Assembly (NCBI GenBank): GCA_046497505.1
Contig: JAWOFN010000014.1
Coordinates: 1-30,388, forward strand
Direction: 5' to 3'
Length of the DNA: 30,388 nt
Origin: JAWOFN01 sp046497505 [NCBI: bacterium]
Lineage (GTDB): Bacteria > Blakebacterota > Blakebacteria > Blakebacterales
This document shows positions 14,582 to 22,763 of the stretch, in pieces. Position 1 is the first letter of the stretch. Each line of letters begins with the position of its first letter. A program made the translations under genes and the position numbers. Below the pieces are notes generated by a model. That model saw only the letters and a program-made list of their open reading frames with translations. It ran no database searches and was not told the DNA's origin.

Positions 14582-15421
14582 CTATTTCCTGAGGGGTTCT
14601 TTGCCTGCCAGGCGGCGATAGAGGTTGACCAGCGCCAGGGCGGTCTCCCTCCCCAGCAGCCGGTCGAGCAGCCGGTGGATGCGTGCACGGAGCACCCGTG
14701 CCGACCACTCCGGCGGGAGCCCCCTGAGCCCGTGCTCGCTGCGGGCCCGCTCCACCTCGATGATCTGCCGCACCTTGGCGGACGGGTCGTCGCTGATCCC
14801 CCCCACCGCCATCTCGGTGACCGTCACGTCGGCCAGGAAGGCGGCCTCCCGCTCGGGGAGCTCGCGCAGGAGGAACTCGTAGTCCCCGGCGATCTGATAG
14901 GTGGGGTCGAAGAGGCCGTGGTCGGTGAACAGGTCCCGGCGGTGGAAGGTGGCAGGGTGGGGGAGGGTGAGATCGTGCTCCAGGCCCTTTCGGACCTGCT
15001 CCCAGGGTCCGCCCAGGGCGGCGATCACCTCACCCGAGGGATCGACCTGACGGAGCATGCCGTAGGCGACCCGGATGCGGGACGGGAGGCCGCGGAGCTC
15101 CCCGGCTGCTTCCTCGAGGGCGGTGGGCGAGGCCAGTCGGTCATCGGCCCCCAGGAAGAGGACCCATTCCCCGGCGGTGTGTTCGAGCGCCCGGTTCCAC
15201 GCATCGTAGATGCCCCGATCGGGGGAGGAGGTCCACCAGGTGACCGTCTCGCCCGCCTCCCGGAGCAGCTCCGGGGTCCTGTCCGTGCTGCCTCCGTCGG
15301 AGACCAGCAGTTCCCTGAGGGGCCAGGTCTGCTCCCGGATGCTCTCCAGCAGGCCGGGGAGGACCTCCCTGCCGTTGTAGACGGCGGTGATGACGCTGAT
15401 CTTTGGACCGGCACCTGACAT
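14582..15421 (-). CDS. Family 2 glycosyltransferase (WcaE-like subgroup)
   Basis: Cytoplasmic inverting GT-A fold enzyme of 279 aa that would add one sugar to a lipid-linked repeat unit. It starts KISVITAVYNG (7-17), with DGGSTD at 42-47, SSPDRGIYDAWN at 65-76 and the acidic GADD at 91-94. The motif PDRGIYDAWN is typical of the colanic-acid WcaE-like and PGL-cluster GT2 subgroup. A middle segment LPHPATFHRR and a later AGDYEFLLR match the acceptor side of this subgroup. ATG 15421 gives the canonical short lead; an upstream ATG in frame would add 24 residues that look like antisense to the flippase leader. It is divergent from the eleven-gene operon. Donor and acceptor are unknown. Confidence 0.9.
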   Translation of the reverse strand: MSGAGPKISVITAVYNGREVLPGLLESIREQTWPLRELLVSDGGSTDRTPELLREAGETVTWWTSSPDRGIYDAWNRALEHTAGEWVLFLGADDRLASPTALEEAAGELRGLPSRIRVAYGMLRQVDPSGEVIAALGGPWEQVRKGLEHDLTLPHPATFHRRDLFTDHGLFDPTYQIAGDYEFLLRELPEREAAFLADVTVTEMAVGGISDDPSAKVRQIIEVERARSEHGLRGLPPEWSARVLRARIHRLLDRLLGRETALALVNLYRRLAGKEPLRK

Positions 15422-15495
15422 GATGCCATAGTATGCTGTGCGGACGACGGCACACCAAGCCCGCTGAAGACAGGCAGACGCCCTTGCATCCACTG

Positions 15496-16839
15496 ATGCG
15501 ACAGATCCTCGACGGTCTGCTGGGACGCGAGGGAGGGGAACGTGTGGCTGGGCGCCTGGCCCGGGGGAGCACGGGGACCTTCGGCCTGACCGTGGTCTCC
15601 AAGGGGCTCTCCTTCGCGACCGGGGTCTTCCTGGCCCGGGTACTGGACGCCTCCGGCTACGGGGCCTACTCCTTCGCCATCTCCTGGGTGGTGCTGCTCT
15701 TCGTCTTCGCCGTGATGGGCATGAACCGCCTGCTCATCCGGGAGTTCGCCGTCTACAACGAGCGGGCCGAGTGGGGCCGGATGCGGGGCATGATGCGTCG
15801 GGCGGACCAGATCGGGCTTTCCAACTCCCTGCTGCTGGCCCTGCTGGTGGGCGGGCTGGCCTGGCTGCTTGGGGGCAGCGCCGGCAGCAGTCTGGTGTCC
15901 GCGCTGCTGGTGGGTCTGGTGCTGCTGCCCCTGCAGACCCTCATCGGGCTTCGGCAGTCCGCCATGCAGGGTCTGGAGTACATCGTGCGGGGACAGGTCC
16001 CGGGGCGTCTGGTCCAGCCGCTGCTCTTGCTCCTCCTGCTGCTGATCGTCTATCTGCTGGACCTCTTCGAGCTCACCGCGGTGCGGGCCCTCGGCCTCCA
16101 GATACTGACCATGGTCACCGCGCTCATCATCGCCCACCGTCTGCTCAAGCGGTCCCTGCCCGGGGAGGTGATGCGCACCCCGGCGGTCTACGAGACACGG
16201 GCGTGGGTGAAGAGCGCCATGCCGCTGCTGCTGGTGGGGAGCATGCTCATCGTCAACCAGCGGGCGGATGTGATCATGGTGGGCGCGATCCTGGGGGACG
16301 CTCCCACCGGGATCTACAACGCGGCGGCCCGGTGGGCGGAGGGCATCTCCATCGTGCTGACCTCGGTGAACGTCGCGCTCGCCCCCACCCTGGCCGCCAT
16401 CCATGCCCGTGGGGATATGGCCCACCTCCAGCGCGTGATCACCCGGAGTACACGGGCCATCTTCCTCCTCTCCGTCCCCGCTGCCCTGGTGCTCTTCATC
16501 TTCGGGTACTGGCTGCTCCTCATCTTCGGTCCCGAGTACACGCCCGGCCTCACCGCCCTGCGCATCCTGGCTGCGGGGCACCTCTTCAGCGCCTCGGTAG
16601 GTTCGGTGGGGGCCCTGCTGGTGATGACCGGCAGGGACCGGGAAGCGGCCCTGGCGGTGACGGTGAGCGGGGTGCTGAACATCGGGCTGAACGCGGCGCT
16701 CATCCCCGCATACGGCATCGAGGGGGCCGCCGTGGCCACCGTGGCGAGCCTGGTGGTGTGGAACCTCATCATGGTCGTCATGGCCCGCCGGCGCCTGGGG
16801 ATCCTGCCCGGCGTGATCGGACCGCTGGAGAGAGGATGA
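15496..16839 (+). CDS. Wzx-type oligosaccharide flippase (MATE/MOP superfamily)
   Basis: Integral membrane protein of 447 aa with about twelve to fourteen hydrophobic helices. It would move lipid-linked glycan units across the inner membrane. The N terminus GTFGLTVVSKGLSFATGVFL followed by ARVLDASGYGAYSFA is typical of Polysacc_synt proteins. A later stretch, LTALRILAAGHLFSASVG and a C-terminal NIGLNAALIPAYGIEGAAVAT-like segment, completes the pattern. The start is unsure: ATG 15496 leaves about 75 nt for a promoter, whereas ATG 15433 would leave only 11 nt between divergent starts. A weak TTGGAC-18-CATAGT pair lies at 15403-15432. It is the first gene of the long operon and is followed 7 nt later by a sulfotransferase. 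Confidence 0.9.
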   Translation: MRQILDGLLGREGGERVAGRLARGSTGTFGLTVVSKGLSFATGVFLARVLDASGYGAYSFAISWVVLLFVFAVMGMNRLLIREFAVYNERAEWGRMRGMMRRADQIGLSNSLLLALLVGGLAWLLGGSAGSSLVSALLVGLVLLPLQTLIGLRQSAMQGLEYIVRGQVPGRLVQPLLLLLLLLIVYLLDLFELTAVRALGLQILTMVTALIIAHRLLKRSLPGEVMRTPAVYETRAWVKSAMPLLLVGSMLIVNQRADVIMVGAILGDAPTGIYNAAARWAEGISIVLTSVNVALAPTLAAIHARGDMAHLQRVITRSTRAIFLLSVPAALVLFIFGYWLLLIFGPEYTPGLTALRILAAGHLFSASVGSVGALLVMTGRDREAALAVTVSGVLNIGLNAALIPAYGIEGAAVATVASLVVWNLIMVVMARRRLGILPGVIGPLERG

Positions 16840-16846
16840 GCGGACC

Positions 16847-17755
16847 ATGAGCATGCTCCTCGGTACAGGGACACGGATCCGGCTCCGCCTCCCCGGGGCG
16901 GGGCGGATCCTGCCCGAACGCACCGCCATCCTCCTCACCAACCCGCGCTCGGGGAGCACATGGCTCCTGGACCTGCTCAGGGCCCATCCCCGCATCGGGA
17001 TGGAGCGCCGGGCGACGGTCTTCCGGGCTCTCCGGATGGAGGGCCGCCGCTATCCGCGGGATCTCTCCGGCGGGGAGGACGCGGTCCGGCGCATCGAGGT
17101 CCGGCCGGGTCGGTGGGAGGCCGTCCCCGTCTTCGCAGCCGGAGGCGGGGAGAGGGGGGTCCGCGATCTGCCTCCCTGCGGCATCGAGAAGTGCCATCCC
17201 CATTTCTTCGACCACCGGGTGGAGCGGTTCGTGGAGGACCTCGCCCTGCTCCAGCGGGCCACCCGGGTGCGGATGGTGTACCAGGTGCGCGAGCCCCGCA
17301 CCTCCATCGTCTCCTTCCTGCGCTACCAGGAGCGCGATCCCTCCTGGAACGCCGAGCGGGGACCGGTCCAGGTGGCGGCCCACATGCGGCGCATCTATGA
17401 GAGCCTTCTGTCCCTGGCCCGGCGCCTCCCGGGAGCGGTGGTGGATTACGGAGGCCTGAAGCGGGACCTGGCGGGGACGGTCGGGGGGCTCCTGGAGTCC
17501 ATCTGGGAGCGGGACGATCCCGGTTTCCTGGAGGGGCAGCAGGGTGTGCTGGAGGGTATGGCGGCTGCCACCCGGCGGGAGGAGCGCGCCGCCGGGGGGG
17601 GGAGTTTCCTCGGGGCCTCCGAGTCCCGGGTGGATGAGGAGACCGAGGCCCTCTTCCGGCGCTGCACCTCCGACCTGGCCGCTGCGGACGAAGCATACCG
17701 CCGGCTCCTGGACCTGCCCGGCCGCATCGGGGCCGGCAGGAGGGAGGGGACGTGA
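16847..17755 (+). CDS. Sulfotransferase-family protein (first of two)
   Basis: PAPS-dependent sulfotransferases move a sulfate group onto a hydroxyl or amine. The 302-aa product has the 5'-phosphosulfate loop TNPRSGSTWLLDLL at 31-44 and a 3'-phosphate motif VREPRTSIVSFLRYQ at 147-161, in which Arg148 and Ser153 fit the conserved positions. No signal peptide or membrane span is evident, so it should act in the cytoplasm. The C-terminal third is Arg/Glu-rich and matches nothing I recognise. It follows the flippase and overlaps the next sulfotransferase (GTGA). Its substrate is presumably a glycan intermediate, by context. No PAPS-synthesis genes are in the window. Confidence 0.8.
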   Translation: MSMLLGTGTRIRLRLPGAGRILPERTAILLTNPRSGSTWLLDLLRAHPRIGMERRATVFRALRMEGRRYPRDLSGGEDAVRRIEVRPGRWEAVPVFAAGGGERGVRDLPPCGIEKCHPHFFDHRVERFVEDLALLQRATRVRMVYQVREPRTSIVSFLRYQERDPSWNAERGPVQVAAHMRRIYESLLSLARRLPGAVVDYGGLKRDLAGTVGGLLESIWERDDPGFLEGQQGVLEGMAAATRREERAAGGGSFLGASESRVDEETEALFRRCTSDLAAADEAYRRLLDLPGRIGAGRREGT

Positions 17756-18732
17756 ACTGGATCCAGATCGGCATGGCCAAGAGCGGGAACTCCTGGCTCT
17801 ACCGGCTGCTGCGGGGGATCCTCGAGCGGAGCGGCACGTGGGAGGGTTCCTGGATCCAGGAGCAGCCCATCTTCGAGGAAGCGGAGGCGTGGGAACTCAG
17901 CCAGGCGGACCAGGCGGAGCACGATGTGGTGGACATCACCCCGGAGGGGATCCACTGGCGTATCGCCAGCCGGGTGCGGGAGCCGGTGGAGGACATCGGA
18001 GCCTACCTTGAGAGGGCCCGGCTGGTGTGGACCCACTCCCCCTGGTGCGAGACCACCCCCGCCTTCCTGGAGCGTTTCGACAGGAAGGTCTACCTCTGCC
18101 GGGACCCCCGGGACGTGGCCATCTCCCTGGCCCATTTCACGCAGACCCCCTATATGAGAGAATACTACCCGGTCCCTTTCGAGACGGCGGAGGAGTGGCT
18201 GGAGTACAACTTCGAACAGACCCTCCGTGACTGGGTACAGCACGCGGGACCCTACCTGCGCCGACGGGAAGAGCACGATATCCACTGGATGTTCTACGAA
18301 CGGATGAAGGCGGACATCGAAGCGGAACTGGAGTCCCTCCTGGGCTACCTGGAGACCGACCTGCCGCCCGAAGAGCGGGAGGACCTGATCGAGGCCACCG
18401 GTTTCCGCCGCATGAAGGAGGCCCAGCCGGGGCACCTCCGGAAGGGCGTCGGGGGCCAGTGGCGTCAGGTCCTGGATGAGAAGCAGGTCCGGTGGGCGGA
18501 GGAGGTGGCGGGGCCGATGCTGAGGGTGCTGGGATATCCGCTGGACCGGGAGGAGCGGTCCCTGCCTTCGGTCCCGCAGGCAGGCGCGGAGGGTGATGTC
18601 ATCCGGCAGGCGGTGGAACACGCCCGGCCGGGTATCCTGGACGTTCTGAAGCGGAAGGTCCGGCACACCCTCCGCAAGATGCAGGGCGATCGCGGGATCG
18701 GACCGGGAGAGCGGGAGGAGGGAGACCGATGA
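17752..18732 (+). CDS. Sulfotransferase domain protein (second of two)
   Basis: A 326-aa protein with the Sulfotransfer_1 layout. The PSB loop is GMAKSGNSWLYRLL (7-20), with Lys10 as the likely catalytic lysine. The 3'-PB motif is YLCRDPRDVAISLAHF (114-129), and a C-terminal RKGVGGQW (230-237) corresponds to the RKGxxGDW signature, with Gln in place of Asp. This is closer to cytosolic-type sulfotransferases than the preceding gene. Overall the two proteins look different, so they are not a recent tandem copy. The last 50 residues are a basic extension. GTG 17752 overlaps the previous stop, and its own TGA overlaps the next ATG. It would act in the cytoplasm using PAPS; its acceptor is unknown. 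Confidence 0.88.
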   Translation: MNWIQIGMAKSGNSWLYRLLRGILERSGTWEGSWIQEQPIFEEAEAWELSQADQAEHDVVDITPEGIHWRIASRVREPVEDIGAYLERARLVWTHSPWCETTPAFLERFDRKVYLCRDPRDVAISLAHFTQTPYMREYYPVPFETAEEWLEYNFEQTLRDWVQHAGPYLRRREEHDIHWMFYERMKADIEAELESLLGYLETDLPPEEREDLIEATGFRRMKEAQPGHLRKGVGGQWRQVLDEKQVRWAEEVAGPMLRVLGYPLDREERSLPSVPQAGAEGDVIRQAVEHARPGILDVLKRKVRHTLRKMQGDRGIGPGEREEGDR

Positions 18733-19715
18733 CGGACGACGGCGGACCGGACATCTCGGTCATCATACGCAGCTTCAACGAGGAGAAGCACATCGGGCGG
18801 CTGCTGCACGGCATCGAGGAGCAGAGCTTCCCGGGGCGGGTCGAGACGGTCCTGGTGGACTCCGGGTCCACCGATGCCACGGTCTCCATCGCCGAGCACT
18901 TCGGGGCACGTATCGTGCGCATCCGCCCCGAGGAGTTCTCCTTCGGGAGGGCGCTGAACCGGGGATGCGAGGCGGCCCGGGGCCGCCGCCTGGTCCTGGC
19001 CAGCGCGCACGTCTATCCTCTCTACGACGACTGGCTCGAGCTGCTCACCCGGCCGTTCGAGGACGAGCGCATCGCCCTGGTCTACGGTCGGCAGCGGGGC
19101 GGTGAGGAGACCCGCTTCGCCGAACACCAGGTCTTCGCCCACTGGTATCCCGAGGAGAGCGTCGCGGTCCAGGAGCATCCCTTCTGCAACAACGCCAACG
19201 CCGCCATCCGGCGCTCCCTCTGGGAGGAACATCCCTACGACGAGGAGCTGACCGGGCTGGAGGACATCGCCTGGGCCCGCGACATGCTGGAGCGGGGGTA
19301 CGCCCTGAGCTACGCGGCCGAGGCGGAGGTGGTGCACATCCACGAGGAGACGCCCCGCCAGATCATGCGGCGGTACATGCGGGAGGCCATCGCCCTGAAG
19401 CGGATCGACCCCGAGCAGTCCATGGGTCTTGTCCGCTTCCTGGGTCTCTTCCTCCAGAACACCCTCTCCGACTACGGTCACGCCCTGAGGGAGGGCAGGC
19501 TTTCCAGGAACCTCGTGGACATCCCCCTCTTCCGTCTCATGCAGTTCTGGGGGGCCTACCGGGGGTTCCGACGTCAGAAAGCCGTCACCGAGCGATTGAA
19601 GCGGACCTTCTACTACCCCCGGGGATCCGCCGGGCGGCGCGCGGCGGGGAGTGTCCCGGCGGAAGAGGGCCGCCGCCGCATCGACTACGACGAGGGGAGC
19701 GGCCGGGATGGATGA
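18729..19715 (+). CDS. Family 2 glycosyltransferase
   Basis: A 328-aa GT-A fold enzyme. It begins ISVIIRSFNEEKHIGRLL (9-26), with DSGSTD at 44-49, a SAHVYPL segment around the metal site, and HPFCNNANAAIRR plus TGLEDIAWARDM further on. The E-D pair in TGLEDIAWA is the usual catalytic-base region. The short RSFNEE start resembles rhamnosyltransferase-like GT2 proteins, but the sugar cannot be assigned. No membrane segment is seen. The ATG overlaps the upstream sulfotransferase stop (ATGA), and the last 8 nt overlap the cyclase gene. It is likely to extend the lipid-linked repeat unit flipped by the product of 15496-16839. Confidence 0.9.
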   Translation: MTDDGGPDISVIIRSFNEEKHIGRLLHGIEEQSFPGRVETVLVDSGSTDATVSIAEHFGARIVRIRPEEFSFGRALNRGCEAARGRRLVLASAHVYPLYDDWLELLTRPFEDERIALVYGRQRGGEETRFAEHQVFAHWYPEESVAVQEHPFCNNANAAIRRSLWEEHPYDEELTGLEDIAWARDMLERGYALSYAAEAEVVHIHEETPRQIMRRYMREAIALKRIDPEQSMGLVRFLGLFLQNTLSDYGHALREGRLSRNLVDIPLFRLMQFWGAYRGFRRQKAVTERLKRTFYYPRGSAGRRAAGSVPAEEGRRRIDYDEGSGRDG

Positions 19716-20340
19716 GTGGCGGGACATCAGCGTGCCGGTGGCCCCCGGCCGCACCCCCCTCTGGCCGGGCACCCCCCCGATCCGCTTCGATCCCCACCTG
19801 GCCATGGAGCGGGGGGATGCGGCGGACGACACCCTGCTCAGCATGAGCGTGCACGCCGGCACCCACATCGACGCCCCGGCGCACTTCATCCCCGGCGGCA
19901 GGCGGGTGGAGGAACTGGACCTGGAGACCCTGGTGGGCCCCTGCCGGGTGGCGGATCTGGGGGGCCGGGACCAGATAAGCGCTTCCGACCTGCGAATTGC
20001 GGATATTCCCGAAGGCACCCGCCGTCTGCTGCTCAAGACCGACAACCACCGCCGCTGGGGGCCCGACTTCGACGAGGAGTACACCGCCCTGCTGCCCGAT
20101 GCGGCCGAGTGGGTCGTGGAGCAGGGCATCCGGCTCGTGGGGATCGATTACCTCTCCATCCAGGCCTTCGAGGCCCCGGACAGCGTGCACACGGGCCTGC
20201 TCTCGGCGGGGGTCGTCGTCCTGGAGGGGCTGGACCTTCGGGAGGTCGATCCCGGGCCCTGGGAGCTGCTCTGCCTGCCGATCAAGCTGGTGGGGACCGA
20301 GGCCGCCCCGGTGCGGGCCCTGCTGCGCCGGACCGAATGA
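19708..20340 (+). CDS. Cyclase-family metal-dependent hydrolase (kynurenine formamidase-like)
   Basis: The 210-aa product carries the metal-binding signature HAGTHIDAPAHF at 49-60, with the preceding WRDISVPV and PLWPGTPP typical of the Cyclase/KynB family. Known members hydrolyse formyl-kynurenine or related amides and lactone-like bonds. The C-terminal GIDYLSIQAFEA and VHTGLLSAGVVVLEGL match the family's second half. ATG 19708 follows GAGGGGAGC (19692-19700) and overlaps the GT2 gene by 8 nt; an upstream in-frame ATG (19651) would only add antisense-like residues. No tryptophan-degradation gene is nearby. It sits with a hydroxyacid dehydrogenase, an SDR and a CMP-transferase, so action on a sugar-acid intermediate is inferred. 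Confidence 0.88.
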   Translation: MDEWRDISVPVAPGRTPLWPGTPPIRFDPHLAMERGDAADDTLLSMSVHAGTHIDAPAHFIPGGRRVEELDLETLVGPCRVADLGGRDQISASDLRIADIPEGTRRLLLKTDNHRRWGPDFDEEYTALLPDAAEWVVEQGIRLVGIDYLSIQAFEAPDSVHTGLLSAGVVVLEGLDLREVDPGPWELLCLPIKLVGTEAAPVRALLRRTE

Positions 20341-20360
20341 CCGAAGCACGAGGGAGCCGC

Positions 20361-21311
20361 ATGGACACCACGTACGAGATCCTTATCACCGCCCCCTACT
20401 TCCTTCCGGTCGTGGACCGGTTCGGTCCCCGGCTCGAGGAGGCCGGCTGCCGTCTGCGGATCGAGGAGGTGGAGGAACGTGCGACCCAGGAACAGCTCAA
20501 GGAGTGGCTCCCCGGGGTACACGGCACGATCTGCGGGGACGATCCCTACACCGAAGAGGTCCTGGAGGTCGCCGACAGCCTGCAGGTCATAAGCAAGTGG
20601 GGTACGGGGATCGACTCCATCGACACCGAGGCGTGCCGCGAGCGGGACATCGCGGTACGGAACACCCCCGGCGCCTTCAGCCGGCCGGTGGCCGACAGCG
20701 TGCTCTCCTACGCCCTCTCCTTCGCCCGGCGCACCCCGTGGCTCGACCGGGACCTCAAGCGGGGAGGGTGGCGGAAGATCCCCGGCCACAGCCTCTCCGA
20801 GTGGACCCTGGGCATCATCGGGGTGGGGGACATCGGCAGCGAGGTGGCCCGACGGGCCGCCCCCTTCGGCTGCCGGATCCTGGGCAGCGACATCGTCTCG
20901 ATCCCCGCCACCCTGAAAGAAGAGACGGGGCTGGAGCAGGTCGAGCTGGAGGAACTCCTCGGAGCAGCCGACGTGGTGAGCCTGAACTGCGATCTGAACC
21001 CCACCAGCCGGTACCTCATCCGGAGCGAGACCCTGGGCCTGATGAAGCCGGACGCCTATCTCATCAACACGGCCCGGGGACCGGTGGTGAAGGAAGCAGA
21101 CCTCATCGCCGCCCTGCGGGAGGGGCACCTGGCCGGAGCCGCCCTGGACGTCTTCGAAGAGGAGCCGCTGCCCCGGGACAGCACCCTGCGTTCGATGGAC
21201 AACGTGCTCCTGGCCCCCCACAATGCCAACAGCAGCCCCGAGGCCTGGGAACGGGTCCATGAGAACACGGTGAAGAACCTCCTCCAGGGACTGGGAGTCG
21301 CACATGAGTGA
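20361..21311 (+). CDS. D-isomer-specific 2-hydroxyacid dehydrogenase (SerA-like)
   Basis: NAD-dependent oxidoreductase of 316 aa that would interconvert a 2-hydroxy acid and a 2-oxo acid. The catalytic domain includes SKWGTGIDSID. The nucleotide-binding loop is GIIGVGDIGSEVARRA (151-166). The catalytic set is Arg239 (INTARGP), Glu268 (FEEEPLP) and His287 (LAPHNANSS). It is phosphoglycerate-dehydrogenase-like without the ACT regulatory domain. ATG 20361 has AGGGAG (20351-20356) upstream; ATG 20337, overlapping the cyclase stop, is an alternative adding eight residues. It overlaps the SDR gene by 8 nt. Its place beside a CMP-sugar synthetase-like gene suggests a role in making an unusual acid component, not serine. 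That is inference. Confidence 0.9.
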   Translation: MDTTYEILITAPYFLPVVDRFGPRLEEAGCRLRIEEVEERATQEQLKEWLPGVHGTICGDDPYTEEVLEVADSLQVISKWGTGIDSIDTEACRERDIAVRNTPGAFSRPVADSVLSYALSFARRTPWLDRDLKRGGWRKIPGHSLSEWTLGIIGVGDIGSEVARRAAPFGCRILGSDIVSIPATLKEETGLEQVELEELLGAADVVSLNCDLNPTSRYLIRSETLGLMKPDAYLINTARGPVVKEADLIAALREGHLAGAALDVFEEEPLPRDSTLRSMDNVLLAPHNANSSPEAWERVHENTVKNLLQGLGVAHE

Positions 21312-22083
21312 ACGCAGGGACACAGGAGAGCAGCGGGTGGTCCTCATCACCGGGGTCCTGGGAGGGATCGGCGGGGCGACCGCCCGTCTTTTCGGCGACG
21401 AGGGCTGGCACGTGGTGGGTGTGGACGTGGACCGGCCCGACGGGGAGGGGACCGGGGGGGTCGACCGACTCCTCACCCTGGACATCGCCGACCCCGGGGC
21501 GGTCACCGAACTCATGGGCTCGGTGCAGAGCGAAGAGGGCCGGCTGGATGCCCTGGTGAACAACGCGGCCATCCAGGTCAACCGGGCTTTGGATGAGATG
21601 ACCCTGGAGGACTGGGACCGCACCATGGAGATCAACCTCCGGGCCCCCTTCTGGTGCATCCGCCGGGCGCTGCCCCTCCTGAAGGACTCGAAGGGGGCGG
21701 TGGTGAACGTCTCGAGCGTCCACGCCGAGGCCACCAGCCGCCGGATCTCCGCCTACGCCGCCAGCAAGGGGGCCCTCTCGGCCCTGACACGGGCCCTGGC
21801 GGTGGAGCTGGCCGGGGAGGGCATCCGCATCAACGCGGTCATGCCCGGGGCGGTGGACACCCCCATGCTCTGGGAGGGGCTGGCCCGGGGCCACAGCGGG
21901 GAGGGGAGCACCGAGGAGCGGCTCAGGCGGTTCAGCCGCAAGCACTGCCTGGGGCGCATCGCACAGCCGGAGGAGGTGGCCCAGGCGATCCTCTTCCTGG
22001 CCGACGACGAGCGCTCCTCCTACATCACCGGGGAGAACCTCCTGGTGGACGGCGGGGTCACCGTGGCCCTGAGGACCGAGTAG
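21304..22083 (+). CDS. Short-chain dehydrogenase/reductase
   Basis: Classical SDR of 259 aa. The cofactor loop TGVLGGIG is at 16-23, NNAAIQ at about 86-91, and the catalytic Ser138, Tyr151 and Lys155 (SSVH...YAASK). A second cofactor-side motif, MPGAVDTPM, follows. An aspartate after the second strand (VVGVDVDRP) favours NAD(H) over NADP(H). The C-terminal ENLLVDGGVTV is the usual family end. It overlaps the hydroxyacid dehydrogenase and precedes the CMP-transferase by 2 nt, so the three are made together. Substrate unknown; oxidation or reduction of a ring hydroxyl on the same intermediate is a reasonable guess. Confidence 0.93.
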   Translation: MSERRDTGEQRVVLITGVLGGIGGATARLFGDEGWHVVGVDVDRPDGEGTGGVDRLLTLDIADPGAVTELMGSVQSEEGRLDALVNNAAIQVNRALDEMTLEDWDRTMEINLRAPFWCIRRALPLLKDSKGAVVNVSSVHAEATSRRISAYAASKGALSALTRALAVELAGEGIRINAVMPGAVDTPMLWEGLARGHSGEGSTEERLRRFSRKHCLGRIAQPEEVAQAILFLADDERSSYITGENLLVDGGVTVALRTE

Positions 22084-22085
22084 CC

Positions 22086-22763
22086 GTGGCCGCCCCGTAC
22101 ACGGCCCTGGTCCCCATGAAGGGGCACAGCGAGCGGGTCCCGGGGAAGAACCTCAAGCCCCTGGGAGGCTATCCCCTCTGCTTCTGGATCCTCCGGACCC
22201 TGGAGGACATCGACGCGGTCGCACGGATCGTCGTCAACACCGACAGCGACGAGATCGCCGAGGTCTGCACCTCGGAGTTCGACGTGCTCATCCACGCCCG
22301 TCCCGCCGCACTCCACGGCGACGAGGTCCCCATGAACCGCATCATCGCCTGGGACCTCGACCGCCTGGAGGGGGAGCACTTCATCCAGACCCACGCCACC
22401 AACCCCCTGCTGCGCCCCGCCACGCTGGCGGAGGCCCTGGAGGAGTACGAGGAGCGGGGAGGGGAGCACGACTCCCTCTTCTCGGTCACCCCCCACCGGA
22501 GCCGTTTCTACGACGCCGAAGGCAGGCCGGTCAACCACGACCCGGGCGAGCTCCTCCCCACCCAGGACCTCCCCCCGCTGCTGGAGGAGAACTCCAACTT
22601 CTACATCTTCAGCCGTTCCAGCTTCGAGGCGACGGGTCGGCGGATCGGCCGCGATCCCATCCTCTTCGAGATGGACCCCCTGGAGGCGGTGGACATCGAC
22701 ACCCCCGGGGAGTGGAAGCTGGCCGAGGCGCTCCTGGTCCTCAGGGAGGACGTGGTCCCGTGA
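22086..22763 (+). CDS. Cytidylyltransferase (acylneuraminate CMP-transferase family)
   Basis: Members of this family (NeuA, PseF, LegF and relatives) join CMP from CTP to an anomeric hydroxyl of a keto-sugar acid. The 225-aa product has the CTP-binding loop PMKGHSERVPGKN (10-22), NTDSDEIAE (about 48-56), QTHATNPLLRP in the place of the usual QPTSPLR, and the terminal DIDTPGEW that binds metal and sugar. GTG 22086 starts 2 nt after the SDR stop; no ATG fits. No NeuB, PseI or other condensing enzyme that makes the usual substrate is in this window. The precise acid is therefore unknown and may not be a standard sialic-acid relative. Confidence 0.88.
   Translation: MAAPYTALVPMKGHSERVPGKNLKPLGGYPLCFWILRTLEDIDAVARIVVNTDSDEIAEVCTSEFDVLIHARPAALHGDEVPMNRIIAWDLDRLEGEHFIQTHATNPLLRPATLAEALEEYEERGGEHDSLFSVTPHRSRFYDAEGRPVNHDPGELLPTQDLPPLLEENSNFYIFSRSSFEATGRRIGRDPILFEMDPLEAVDIDTPGEWKLAEALLVLREDVVP

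Noticed and set aside
15025-16995. 656-codon minus-strand open frame over the flippase
   Set aside because: It is antisense to a clear membrane protein and out of frame with the GT2 gene; the His/Gln/Pro-rich translation is a GC artefact.
16847-18732. Tandem duplication of a sulfotransferase gene
   Set aside because: The two share only the cofactor-binding motifs; lengths and remaining sequence differ, so recent duplication is not supported.
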